A stretch of DNA of 64,000 nucleotides from DASXKD01 sp963707905. GTDB lineage: Bacteria > Actinomycetota > Actinomycetes > Streptosporangiales > Streptosporangiaceae. The stretch is taken from the NCBI GenBank assembly GCA_963707905.1, contig CAVPSA010000030.1:1-64000 (forward strand), read 5' to 3'. The notes under the pieces were generated by a model. That model did not search any database and had not been told where the DNA came from. It saw only the letters and a program-made list of their open reading frames with translations. This document shows positions 54,255 to 62,344 of the stretch, piece by piece. Every line of letters begins with the position of its first letter. The first letter of the stretch is position 1. The position numbers and the translations under genes are program-made.

Positions 54255-56486
54255 ATGGGTGATGGTGTGGCTGACGGCTCGGGGCCGGTTCTGATCGCGA
54301 CGAAACTGCACCCGCCGGCGGTGCGCGATCAGGTAGTTGCGCGTGAGCGGCTTGCGGAGCCGCTTCGAGCCGGGTCGGGTCTGGGGCTCAGCCTGGTGGC
54401 ATGTCCGGCGGGTTACGGGAAGACCACCCTACTGGCGGAGTGGCAGGAGGCTGAGGCGGCGCGGAAACCGGTCGCGTGGCTGACCTTGGACGAGGGCGAC
54501 AACGACCCTGTGGTGCTCTGGTCCTATGTGCTTGAGGCGCTTCGCAGGGCCTGCCCTGCCATCAGCCTGCCGATGTCGCCGCAGATGGTCGGCGCGGCAT
54601 CGATCGTGGACATGGTGCTGCCGCGCCTGGTGAACCAGTTGGACGATCTGGGTGAGGTCACGCTGATCCTTGACGACTTCCACCGGCTTTCCGGCGGCGT
54701 GGCCCGCGAGAGCATCGCCTGGTTCGTCGATCATGCACCGCCCGCCTTCCAGCTCGTGCTCTCTACCAGGACTGAGCCGGACCTTCCGCTGGCTGCGCTG
54801 CGCGCCCACGGCGAGCTGCTGGAGCTGCGTGCCGGCGATCTGCGGTTCACCTCCGAGGAGGCGGACGCCTTCCTTAACGGCCGCCTGAGGCTCGGCCTGG
54901 CGCCCGAAGACGTCGAAGCTCTGCTAAGGAAGACGGAGGGATGGCCGGCCGGGCTCTACCTCGCCGCGCTCTCGCTGCGGCACGCTGCCGACCGGCACGC
55001 TTTCGTGGCCAGGTTTGGCGGCTCGAACCGCCACGTGATCGATTTCCTGGTGACCGAGGTGCTCCAGGCGCACGACCCGCCGGTGCAGGAACTGATGCTC
55101 CGCACCTCGGTCCTCGAACGATTGTCGGGCCCGTTGTGTGACGCCGTGCTGGAGCAGCAGGACTCGGCCGCGGTGCTCGATGAGCTGTCCCGGACCAATC
55201 TGTTTCTGGTCCCGCTCGACGACCAGGGCGGGTGGTACCGGTTCCACCACCTGTTCGCCCGGCTGCTGCGGGTGGAGTTCGAGCGGCGTGAGCCGGGCCT
55301 GGCCGCGGCGCTGCACCGCCGGGCGTACGCCTGGCACCGCGATCACGGGACGGCCGACGAGGCGATCCACCACGCGATAGCCGCCGGGGCGTACGCCGAG
55401 GCAGCCGAGCTGATCGAAGGTTCCTGGATCAGCTACGCCAACACCTGCAGGTACGACACCGTCCTGGCCTGGCTGCGGCGGCTCCCCGACGAGACACTGG
55501 GCAACAACGTGCAGCTGCTCCTGATCCAGGCGTGGGTGCTATCGCTGTCCGCCAGGCGTGAGGAGGCCGCACTGGCCATCGCAGCGGTCCAGCGACTGGG
55601 CGGTCTGGGTGCGGGACCGCTGCCGGATGGCTTCAGCTCGGCTGAGGCGAGCCTGACGATGGTGCGGGCCTGTTTTCCGTGGGGAGATATTGGCGCCCAG
55701 CTGGACAATGCCCGCCGCGCGGCCGAGCTTGAGTGCCCCGGGTCACCTTGGCGGCCATTGGCTTGCTGGGCGGTCGGCACAGCCCTGTACTTCCGGGGTC
55801 AGCCCGACGAGGCCGACCGGTGGTTTGCGGAATCGGCAGCGCTGGCGCCCGCGAGCGCGCAATGGCTGGCTGGCGAGGCGTCGCTGGCCTACCGGTCGTG
55901 GATCGCCGGGGAGCGGGGACGTCTTGACGAACAGCGGGTGCTGGCCGAGACGGCAGCCGAATTCGTGCGGGCGCACGGCACCGACAAGGTCATCGGCGTG
56001 GCTCCACTGGCGCTGGGAGCATCCCTCGCTGCACGCGGCAGGCCCGGGGAGGCGCTGCCGCTGATCGAACGCGGCGTCGCCCTCTCGCGGACCTTTGGCC
56101 AGCCCATCCAACTGGCGAATGCGCTGCTCGCCCAGGTGCCGGTGCTTCGGGCCTTGGGCGAGCACCAGCGTGCTGCGGATGCGGTAGCCGAGGCGAAATC
56201 CATCCTCCAAGCCTGCCCAGATCCGGGGATCCTGGCCGAGAGGCTGGCTGCTCTCGACCGGCCACCGCAGATCCGCCGCGTCCGATCCGGAGATCAGGAG
56301 CTGACGCAGCGGGAGCTTCGGGTGCTCAGGCTGCTGCACGGCGATCTGTCCGAGCGGGATATCGGCCGTGAGCTGTATGTGGCCCACAACACAGTTCATA
56401 GCCACGTCAGGTCGATCTACCGCAAGCTCGCGGTCTCTTCGCGGGCCGATGCCCTCAAACGTGGCCGCGAGCTCAGACTCCTCTAG
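54255..56486 (+). CDS. LuxR-family ATP-binding transcriptional regulator (LAL/MalT type)
   Basis: 743 residues. The N-terminal STAND ATPase has Walker A PAGYGKTT (residues 51-58) and Walker B LILDDFHRL. AWFVDHAPPAFQLVLSTRTE is the family block after it. A middle region of helical repeats (about residues 350-640) resembles MalT/LAL sensor domains. The C-terminal helix-turn-helix is LTQRELRVLRLLHGDLSERD then VAHNTVHSHVRSIYRKLAVS. It would bind a ligand and activate nearby genes. Its 3' end and following 150 bp are duplicated at 57151-57320. Confidence 0.92.
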   Translation: MGDGVADGSGPVLIATKLHPPAVRDQVVARERLAEPLRAGSGLGLSLVACPAGYGKTTLLAEWQEAEAARKPVAWLTLDEGDNDPVVLWSYVLEALRRACPAISLPMSPQMVGAASIVDMVLPRLVNQLDDLGEVTLILDDFHRLSGGVARESIAWFVDHAPPAFQLVLSTRTEPDLPLAALRAHGELLELRAGDLRFTSEEADAFLNGRLRLGLAPEDVEALLRKTEGWPAGLYLAALSLRHAADRHAFVARFGGSNRHVIDFLVTEVLQAHDPPVQELMLRTSVLERLSGPLCDAVLEQQDSAAVLDELSRTNLFLVPLDDQGGWYRFHHLFARLLRVEFERREPGLAAALHRRAYAWHRDHGTADEAIHHAIAAGAYAEAAELIEGSWISYANTCRYDTVLAWLRRLPDETLGNNVQLLLIQAWVLSLSARREEAALAIAAVQRLGGLGAGPLPDGFSSAEASLTMVRACFPWGDIGAQLDNARRAAELECPGSPWRPLACWAVGTALYFRGQPDEADRWFAESAALAPASAQWLAGEASLAYRSWIAGERGRLDEQRVLAETAAEFVRAHGTDKVIGVAPLALGASLAARGRPGEALPLIERGVALSRTFGQPIQLANALLAQVPVLRALGEHQRAADAVAEAKSILQACPDPGILAERLAALDRPPQIRRVRSGDQELTQRELRVLRLLHGDLSERDIGRELYVAHNTVHSHVRSIYRKLAVSSRADALKRGRELRLL

Positions 56487-56642
56487 CCATACGCCTGGCT
56501 ACTGGCCATGCGCCTGGCTACCCTGCCATGGGTGCCAGCGGGGTGCTCGCACGGGCGGTGACACGGCAGAAGTGGGGCTGTTGCTGGCGCGGCGGGGTGC
56601 CCGAACTGGGGATATCCCCGGCTTTCGGCGCGCTTCACCTAG
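56443..56642 (+). repeat. Direct repeat copy A: LuxR 3' end plus downstream sequence
   Basis: From GGGCCGATGCCCTCAA in the last codons of the LuxR gene to TTCACCTAG, where it stops at the centre of a CCTAGG palindrome. The second copy is at 57151-57320. This copy has an extra 19-bp tandem unit (CGCCTGGCTACTGGCCATG). Confidence 0.85.
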
Positions 56643-56893
56643 CCTGCCACACCCGATCGCTCGTGCATCGTGCCGCCGCGGGCGATCAGGTAGACCACCA
56701 CGCCGATCAGCGGGATGAACAGCACGAACAGGAACCACAGAGCCTTGGCCCCGCCCGACAGATCAGGGCTGCGGAAGATGTCGATGAACACCGTGATCAG
56801 GATCCAGAACCAGATCACCCACAGGAAGACTATGAGAATCGTCCAGAAGACGTCCAAAAGCGGATAAGAAGATGATGCAACTGCGAGTGACAT
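56639..56893 (-). CDS. PLDc_N domain membrane protein
   Basis: 84 residues with two membrane helices (LLDVFWTILIVFLWVIWFW and ALWFLFVLFIPLIGVVVYL) joined by a loop FIDIFRSPDLSGGAKA. This is the N-terminal membrane module of cardiolipin synthase/phospholipase D proteins, found alone. The stand-alone form is often near stress genes; function unknown. It lies between the two direct repeats, convergent with the LuxR gene. Element copy 9 is about 220 bp upstream. Confidence 0.85.
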   Translation of the reverse strand: MSLAVASSSYPLLDVFWTILIVFLWVIWFWILITVFIDIFRSPDLSGGAKALWFLFVLFIPLIGVVVYLIARGGTMHERSGVAG

Positions 56894-57110
56894 TGGTGCT
56901 CCTTCATCCCTGGTAGTTGCGATGTGTTCATCTGCGAGTTCCGGCTCTGCTGCCGGCAGAGCCGGGCCAGGCGGCGCTGCGGGCTTGCTGCAGGTCCGGC
57001 TGCTGGTTGAGGTTCAGTGCGGCGTTGATAAGGGATAGGTGGGTGGAGGCCTCGGACTCGCACTCGATGATTCCGTGGCCACAGGTGACCCGTCGCCACC
57101 TACCCGCCGT

Positions 57111-57125
57111 TTCCACCTAGGTGAA
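57111..57125 (-). promoter_or_regulatory. CCTAGG palindrome element, copy 9 (upstream of PLDc_N)
   Basis: TTCCACCTAGGTGAA, with CAGGTGACCCGTCGCCACCT (57082-57101) as the second dyad, in minus orientation towards the PLDc_N gene. Confidence 0.65.
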
Positions 57126-57150
57126 CTACCGGTAGTGCAGGTCGGTAACG

Positions 57151-57320
57151 GGGCCGATGCCCTCAAGCGTGGCCGCGAGCTTAGATTCCTCTAGCCATAC
57201 GCCTGGCTACCCTGCCATGGGTGCCGGTGAGGTGATGACACGGCAGAAGTGGGGCTGTTGCTGGTGCGGCGCGGTGCCCGAACTGGGGATATGTCCGGCT
57301 TTCGGCGCGCTTCACCTAGG
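57151..57320 (+). repeat. Direct repeat copy B
   Basis: Copy of 56443-56642 including the LuxR terminal codons (ADALKRGRELRFL, then stop). It has no LuxR body in front of it, and here it runs into an intact CCTAGG element instead of stopping at its centre. Confidence 0.85.
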
Positions 57321-57353
57321 TGGAAACGGTCGGCAGGTGGTGACAGGTGACCT
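57311..57353 (+). promoter_or_regulatory. CCTAGG palindrome element, copy 10
   Basis: TTCACCTAGGTGGAA (57311-57325) with second dyad AGGTGGTGACAGGTGACCT (57335-57353), then CTGCCTGAGTGTGAGCGTGC. It lies 25-65 bp before the small gene at 57377, closer than in the other copies. Confidence 0.75.
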
Positions 57354-57376
57354 GCCTGAGTGTGAGCGTGCAGGTG

Positions 57377-57628
57377 ATGAATAGCGATCGGGCACGAGGC
57401 AGACGGTACCGGCTGGTTCTTCGCGGCGAGCTGGGCGAACCGTTCGGTTTCCTGTTCGAAGGAATGCAGATGGACCAGGTTATGGGCACGACCGTGCTGA
57501 CCGGTCGCGTGATTGACCAGGCGCATCTGCACGGGCTCATCCAGCGGACCCAGGAGCTGGGCCTTGAGCTCATCTCCATTGAACCGGCGGGCGAGGGGTC
57601 AGATGAGAGCGAATGTCCAGCTAGCTGA
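57377..57628 (+). CDS. Small conserved actinobacterial protein, function unknown
   Basis: 83 residues; the ATG at 57377 sits inside the conserved leader sequence, so the true start could be a few codons on. RYRLVLRGELGEPFGFLFEG, then TTVLTGRVIDQAHLHGLIQR and ELGLELISIEP, suggest a compact alpha-beta fold. Similar small proteins are common in streptomycetes next to regulators and reductases. A truncated copy is at 51962-52069. Confidence 0.7.
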   Translation: MNSDRARGRRYRLVLRGELGEPFGFLFEGMQMDQVMGTTVLTGRVIDQAHLHGLIQRTQELGLELISIEPAGEGSDESECPAS

Positions 57629-57677
57629 CCGCGGCCCGGGCGGTGATACGCCGGCATGGGGAGATGGTGCGAAGGCG

Positions 57678-58337
57678 ATGACGGGTGTACCGCCTGAGAG
57701 CCTGGTCACCGAAGGAATCCGCAGCCTGGAGGTGCGCTGGATCTTCCCAGGCCAGCTGCAGGCCGCGGTGGCCCAATGGTTCGGCCGGTTCCCGGCCGGG
57801 ACGGAGTCACGTGAGGACACCTACCTGCTGGATCCGCGATTGCCCGGGCTGTCGGTGAAGGTCCGCGGGGGCCGGGTACTGGAGGTGAAGGCGTACCGCG
57901 GCAGCCCGGGAATCCTGGAGGTGGCAGGCCGCGCCCGCGGCCGCATGGAGTCCTGGCAGAAGTGGTCCTTTCCCTTCAGCCCGATCAGCCCTGACAGCGG
58001 TGACCCGGCCGGTTGGCGGGTGGTACGCAAGAGGCGGCGCATCAGCCGCTTCGCACCGGCTAGCGGGCAGATCGTGGCGCACGGCCGGGGGCTGGGCCAG
58101 GAGCCGCGGTGTGAGGTGGAACTCACCGAAGTCCACACGAGCGGCCAGGACTGGTGGACCTTGGGGTTCGAGGCGACCGGCCCCGCCAGCCTGCTGCGCA
58201 GCGAACTGCAGGCCACCGCCGCGCTCGTGTTCGCCCAGGCCCTGCCCGGCGGGGTGGAACCCGGCCCGGATGAATCAAGGTCGTATGCGCAGTGGCTGGG
58301 CCAGCGGCCGGGCACCGGCAGTGACGGCGGCGCCTGA
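57678..58337 (+). CDS. CYTH-like domain protein, function unknown
   Basis: 219 residues; ATG at 57678 after GAAGGCG. The opening SLEVRWIFPGQLQAAVAQWF with EDTYLLDPRLPGLSVKVRGG and RVLEVKAYRGSPGILEVAGR follows the strand pattern of CYTH/triphosphate-tunnel proteins (paired basic and acidic strands). The classic ExExK start is only partly kept. The assignment is tentative. A truncated paralogue lies at 46542-46727. Confidence 0.6.
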   Translation: MTGVPPESLVTEGIRSLEVRWIFPGQLQAAVAQWFGRFPAGTESREDTYLLDPRLPGLSVKVRGGRVLEVKAYRGSPGILEVAGRARGRMESWQKWSFPFSPISPDSGDPAGWRVVRKRRRISRFAPASGQIVAHGRGLGQEPRCEVELTEVHTSGQDWWTLGFEATGPASLLRSELQATAALVFAQALPGGVEPGPDESRSYAQWLGQRPGTGSDGGA

Positions 58338-58466
58338 AGACTGTCATCTCTCTGCCGAACCGACCGGCCTGACCTTCAGCGGCACCGGCCCAACGGGAAC
58401 CCCGAGGCGGCCTTACCGCCGCCGATCACATCGAGGCTGTCAGGCCTGCGGTCCCCCGCAGAGGCC

Positions 58467-59486
58467 GTGGGTCTTAATGAAAGGCTCGCAGTGGCCATAG
58501 ACCCGAATGCACAGGACCAGCCGACGCCCTTGCCCGCTGGCGGCAACCCCCCTGGCTATTCCCCGCCCCCGCGAACCGGTGAACCGGCACCCCGGCCGCG
58601 CCCGGCAGCCTGGCGAGCGAAGGTCGGGAGCCTGATTCACGCCGTCGGCCACAGTGACGACGCGGCCGTGGAGCAGGCGGTTCTCCGGCTGAGCCAGACC
58701 CGGCGGCTGTTCGCTCCGCTCGCTCTGGCCGTCGGCGCCATCGTGATGCTCATCGACGGGGTAAAGCTGCTCATCACCAACTGGCGGCTCACCATGATCC
58801 AGGTGCTCCCGGCGATGTGGATCTGGATCGCGCTGCTCGATCTGAAGGCCCACGTCCTTCACGGGGACTCCTTCCATGTGCTGCGGGGGCCGGTCGTGAT
58901 ACCGATCGTGCTCGCTGTCGCCGCGATCACCGCGGCAAGCTTCTTCCTCAACGCCGTCTTCGCCTTTGCCATCGCCAAGCCCGGAACGCCGATGATCGGG
59001 CCCGCGTTCACCCAGGCCCGGTCCAGCCTCACCGTGATCCTGGGATGGGGCGCAGCGGTCGGCGTCTGCCTCGGCGTGTCAACGGTGGTCCTCGTCCGCT
59101 GGGGCCAGTGGTGGTTCGCCATCTCGCTGAGCATCATCATCGCCGTGATGATGGTCTGCTATGTCGCCGTGCCGGCCCGGCTCATCGGCGTGAAGACCAC
59201 CCATTCGAAACGGGACAAGCTCACCCTCACCGCCGTGGGCGGGGCGATCGGAGCGGTGGTCTGCACCCCGCCCTACGTCCTGGGCCGCATCGGGCTGCTC
59301 ATGCTCGGCTCACGAGCACTGTTCATCCCCGGCATCATCGTCATGGTCCTCGGCGTGACATTGGAGGCCGGCACCACAGGCGCGGTCAAGGCGGTCAAGA
59401 TGAGCGCCAAGCTCCTGCCCGGCCGTCAGGACGCAGTCGGCGATCAAGCACTTCCCAGCGGCGCCTCTCACCCTGAAGGTGGCTAA
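58467..59486 (+). CDS. Polytopic membrane protein, function unknown
   Basis: 339 residues from a GTG. A Pro-rich cytosolic N-terminus of about 75 residues is followed by about seven membrane helices (LFAPLALAVGAIVMLIDGVK, VVIPIVLAVAAITAASFFLN, FAISLSIIIAVMMVCYVAVP, GIIVMVLGVTLEAGTTGAVK). No catalytic motif is seen, and I do not recognise the family. Confidence 0.7.
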   Translation: MGLNERLAVAIDPNAQDQPTPLPAGGNPPGYSPPPRTGEPAPRPRPAAWRAKVGSLIHAVGHSDDAAVEQAVLRLSQTRRLFAPLALAVGAIVMLIDGVKLLITNWRLTMIQVLPAMWIWIALLDLKAHVLHGDSFHVLRGPVVIPIVLAVAAITAASFFLNAVFAFAIAKPGTPMIGPAFTQARSSLTVILGWGAAVGVCLGVSTVVLVRWGQWWFAISLSIIIAVMMVCYVAVPARLIGVKTTHSKRDKLTLTAVGGAIGAVVCTPPYVLGRIGLLMLGSRALFIPGIIVMVLGVTLEAGTTGAVKAVKMSAKLLPGRQDAVGDQALPSGASHPEGG

Positions 59487-59731
59487 CGCTGTCCCGGTCC
59501 ACGGGAGGCAAGGGCGTTCGTCCAGGCTGGTGAGCGTTTCGATCGGGCCGCATCGTAGGGCTTGACCAGGCCGTCAAGGAGGACCTTCGGCCCTACGCCG
59601 CTTGCCAGCTGGCGTCCTACCGTCCGAATGACGGAAATCCGTCGCCGCTCCAAACAGCGGAAGTGCCTGAGCGGCTAGTGGGGTCGCACTTACCCCGCAG
59701 GCGCGCCCTGACCCGATCGAGGGAGACCACG

Positions 59732-60001
59732 ATGCCACGCATGTTGCGACGCGCAGCTGTCCTGGGAGCCACCGCCCATGTGGCCTCCAACCGCGGCCAG
59801 GCCAAGGCTGAAGCCGCCCAGCAGCAGGACGCGGCCGCCGCACCGCCGTCTGCGCCCGTCCAGGCTGAGGCCCCGGCCCCGGCCGCCGCACCGGCCGAGG
59901 ACCCCTACGGCGACCTGATGAAGCTCAAGGAACTCCTCGACGCCGGTGCCCTGACGCAGGCGGAGTTCGATACGCAGAAGCAGAAGATCCTCGGCACCTG
60001 A
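59732..60001 (+). CDS. SHOCT-domain protein
   Basis: 89 residues; ATG at 59732 (GAGGGAG upstream). A short basic start (MPRMLRRAAVLGATAH) and an Ala/Pro/Gln-rich linker lead to a C-terminal SHOCT motif, DPYGDLMKLKELLDAGALTQ then AEFDTQKQKIL. SHOCT modules promote oligomerisation and often sit at the ends of membrane or stress proteins. It precedes the DUF6325 gene by 63 bp. Confidence 0.85.
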   Translation: MPRMLRRAAVLGATAHVASNRGQAKAEAAQQQDAAAAPPSAPVQAEAPAPAAAPAEDPYGDLMKLKELLDAGALTQAEFDTQKQKILGT

Positions 60002-60064
60002 CCCGCCGCATCCCATTTCCCGAGCCCAGGCTGCCTGCCTGGCGAACACATGAGGAGCTTGAGC

Positions 60065-60565
60065 ATGCCCATCGGACCGGTACAGCTGCTGGTCGTCAGC
60101 TTCGACAAGCCGGACTTCTCCGGGGAGATCCTGGAGGAGCTCAGCCGGCTCCGGGAGAATCAGGTGATCCGCCTCATCGACGCCCTCGCCGTGCAGAAGA
60201 ACCTGGACGGCAGCCTCACCGCCTTGCAGTGGAGCGACCTGTCGGTCGAGGAAGCGGAGGGCCTGGGCGCCACAATCGGTGCCCTGCTCGGCCTCGGGGC
60301 TGACGGCGAGGCCGGCGTGGAGGCCGGAGCCATCGCCGGGATGGAGGCCGGGTCCGACGGTCACCTGATCGACGAGTCCGAGATGTGGGACGTCGCGGAC
60401 GCCATCGAGCCCGGCAGCGCAGCGGCGATCGCGCTGATCGAGCACGTCTGGGCCCTGCCGCTGCGCGCGGCAATCGCGAAGGCAGGCGGGGTCGCCGTCA
60501 GCGACGAGTGGGTCCACCCGCTCGACCTCGTCGAGATCGGGCTACTCGCCGCCGACGAGCTGTGA
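60065..60565 (+). CDS. DUF6325 family protein
   Basis: 166 residues; ATG at 60065, with GAGGAG 7 bp before it. GPVQLLVVSFDKPDFSGEIL, then ENQVIRLIDALAVQKNLDGS, match DUF6325 (related to DUF1269). The middle (GATIGALLGLGADGEAGVEA) is Gly/Ala-rich and the end LIEHVWALPLRAAIAKAGGV is conserved. It often neighbours SHOCT proteins as here, which suggests a working pair; function unknown. Confidence 0.85.
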   Translation: MPIGPVQLLVVSFDKPDFSGEILEELSRLRENQVIRLIDALAVQKNLDGSLTALQWSDLSVEEAEGLGATIGALLGLGADGEAGVEAGAIAGMEAGSDGHLIDESEMWDVADAIEPGSAAAIALIEHVWALPLRAAIAKAGGVAVSDEWVHPLDLVEIGLLAADEL

Positions 60566-60687
60566 CCCGGGCTTGACCCGGCCTATGGTGGCGGAGCGGT
60601 TCGGCACAGACTTCACCATGTCGGTCTTCGAGGCCGGGCCGGCGTATGGTCCGGCCCGGTGGCCTCTCTGGTGGCTGGATCCTGCTC

Positions 60688-61386
60688 CTACTTCAAGATG
60701 TTGACCGCGCGGGCGACCACGAGCACGCCGATGCCGAGTGACACCATCGCCTCGGTCATCATCATCAGCTTGGCCCACCGCTTGATCGCGGAGACATCGG
60801 TGGGGCTGAACGCGGTGGCGGTCCAAAAGGCCAGCGACAGGTAGTCGGCGAACTCCGGCACCCAGGTGGCCGGCACGTAACCGGTGTTCAGCATCTCGGG
60901 GAAGACAAACGCCGGATTCGCATACGGCTGGTGCGCCCGGGCGGCGGCACCACCACGATCCAGATCCCAGTACCACAGCGCGAACGCGATCACGTTCGTG
61001 GCCCAGATCACCCCGCCGGTGGCCAGCAGCGCAGTGGCGTTGGCGGCGAAGAGCTTGTTGTTTGTCAGGATGTCGCCGACGAGGCGGGCGGCGGCGAACA
61101 GGTTCGCCAGTGTAAGCAGGGCGATCACAGCGCCGGTGGTGACCCGCAGCCAGGTTTTCTGCCGGTCGATCCGGCCCGGGTCCCCGATGATCAGCGCAGC
61201 CAGCAACGCGAGCAGAACGACGGGGAGCACCCACGGGGGGTTCACCCGGTACTTCGCGGGCAACGCCACATGCAGGCCGACGACGACGATAATCGCCAGC
61301 GCCACCGGCCACCAGTGCTCACCCCGCTCCGCAGCCCGCAACGGCGTCACCGGGGGCGGAGCGGCTGGCTCCTGGCCTGAGGCCAT
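60688..61386 (-). CDS. Membrane protein, DUF1345-like
   Basis: 232 residues from the ATG at 61386 (MASGQEPAAPPP). There are about six membrane helices. Conserved-looking blocks: ALLATGGVIWATNVIAFALW (helix 4) and DYLSLAFWTATAFSPTDVSA before the last helix, RWAKLMMMTEAMVSLGIGVL. The DYLxLxFxxxTAFSPTD stretch resembles DUF1345 and distantly the pore loop of two-helix channels. A channel role is possible but not shown. Confidence 0.7.
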   Translation of the reverse strand: MASGQEPAAPPPVTPLRAAERGEHWWPVALAIIVVVGLHVALPAKYRVNPPWVLPVVLLALLAALIIGDPGRIDRQKTWLRVTTGAVIALLTLANLFAAARLVGDILTNNKLFAANATALLATGGVIWATNVIAFALWYWDLDRGGAAARAHQPYANPAFVFPEMLNTGYVPATWVPEFADYLSLAFWTATAFSPTDVSAIKRWAKLMMMTEAMVSLGIGVLVVARAVNILK

Positions 61387-61926
61387 ATCCCATTGTGACC
61401 TTGCCGGCCAGGCAGTCAATCCGGGCGGGCCACACACTCGCGGTCATCATGAGGGAGATCTGGCCCAACGGCACTACCCGGAAGCCGATCGCACCGAGGA
61501 CCTTGCCGAGTGCGGCGTTCATAGTCTGCTGAACGCCGTCATACTCGCCCCCAGCGGCCCAGTCATGAGACAGCAGGTCGTGAGTTGTCCAAGAAACGGC
61601 GACGGCTCTCCCGTCACCTGGGTCACGACCTTGGGCGATGGGCAGCAGGCATACCGTTCCCAGCCGGTACAGCGGGTGGTGCTGGCGCAGTGGTGCAGGG
61701 TGAACCCGGCTTCCACGAGCGCGCGAGCGATGTTGCGGCCAGAGGTGCGTGAGGACCGTGGGCGGTCAGTGGGCTGCCGTAGCTGTCGGTCAAACCCAGC
61801 AACGGCGTCGGCCAGTTCCGCCGCTTCGGCGAGCGCCCGCAGCGGCGTCAAGCCCGGCGGTTCACCGTCGAGGTAGTCGGCGTCGGCAGAGGCTTGCCCG
61901 ACATGGTGGAAGAGATTTTCGAACAC
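61319..61926 (-). pseudogene. Small AGFTLHHC-family protein with a frameshift
   Basis: GTG at 61926 after GAGGAG starts VFENLFHHVGQASADADYLD. PLRALAEAAELADAVAG and ARALVEAGFTLHHC follow. After a one-base frame change at about 61672-61690 it continues HPLYRLGTVCLLPIAQGRDP, VSWTTHDLLSHDWAAGGEYD and MNAALGKVLGAIGFRVVPLG. The joined protein (about 150 residues up to that point) is coherent; the tail beyond 61440 overlaps the DUF1345-like gene and may not be real. A decayed copy is at 26.3-26.6 kb. Family function unknown. Confidence 0.7.
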
Positions 61927-61981
61927 GCTGCTCCTCGTGGGGCGGGGCATGGTCGATCACGCGGGCCGGTCCCGCTCCTGC

Positions 61982-62323
61982 TCAGCCGGTGACGGCGACG
62001 GCCAGGTAGGCGATGGTGATCACCAGGGCGAGCAGCGCGGCCCTGGCCTCCTTCGCAGCATCTCCTGCTTTCCGGTGTGCGATCAAGGCACCGGTCAGCA
62101 GCAGGACCATCCCGGCGGCCGCGGCGACGCCGAGCGGGCGCGACCACAAGCCGATCAGTGCGCCCGCGGCGGCGGCCAGTTCCGCGGCCCCGATGAGCCG
62201 GTAGCCGCGCCAGGGGATCCGGAAGTGTGCGGCGGCCTTCCGCATCCGCGGATGGCCCAGAACCTTCGCCGTACCCGGCACGAGGCAGGCCGCGGCGAAC
62301 AGGAGCGACAGAGCGAGGAACAT
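61982..62323 (-). CDS. DoxX-like family membrane protein
   Basis: 113 residues with four membrane helices (FLALSLLFAAACLVPGTAKV, LIGAAELAAAAGALIGLWSR, LGVAAAAGMVLLLTGALIAH, ARAALLALVITIAYLAVAV). The first block with GTAKVLGHPRMRKAAAHF is typical of DoxX-like proteins, small membrane partners of redox enzymes. It lies 21 bp after the FAD monooxygenase gene on the same strand, probably one transcript. Confidence 0.85.
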   Translation of the reverse strand: MFLALSLLFAAACLVPGTAKVLGHPRMRKAAAHFRIPWRGYRLIGAAELAAAAGALIGLWSRPLGVAAAAGMVLLLTGALIAHRKAGDAAKEARAALLALVITIAYLAVAVTG

Positions 62324-62344
62324 GGTGAGCCTCCGGTGGAGTGG

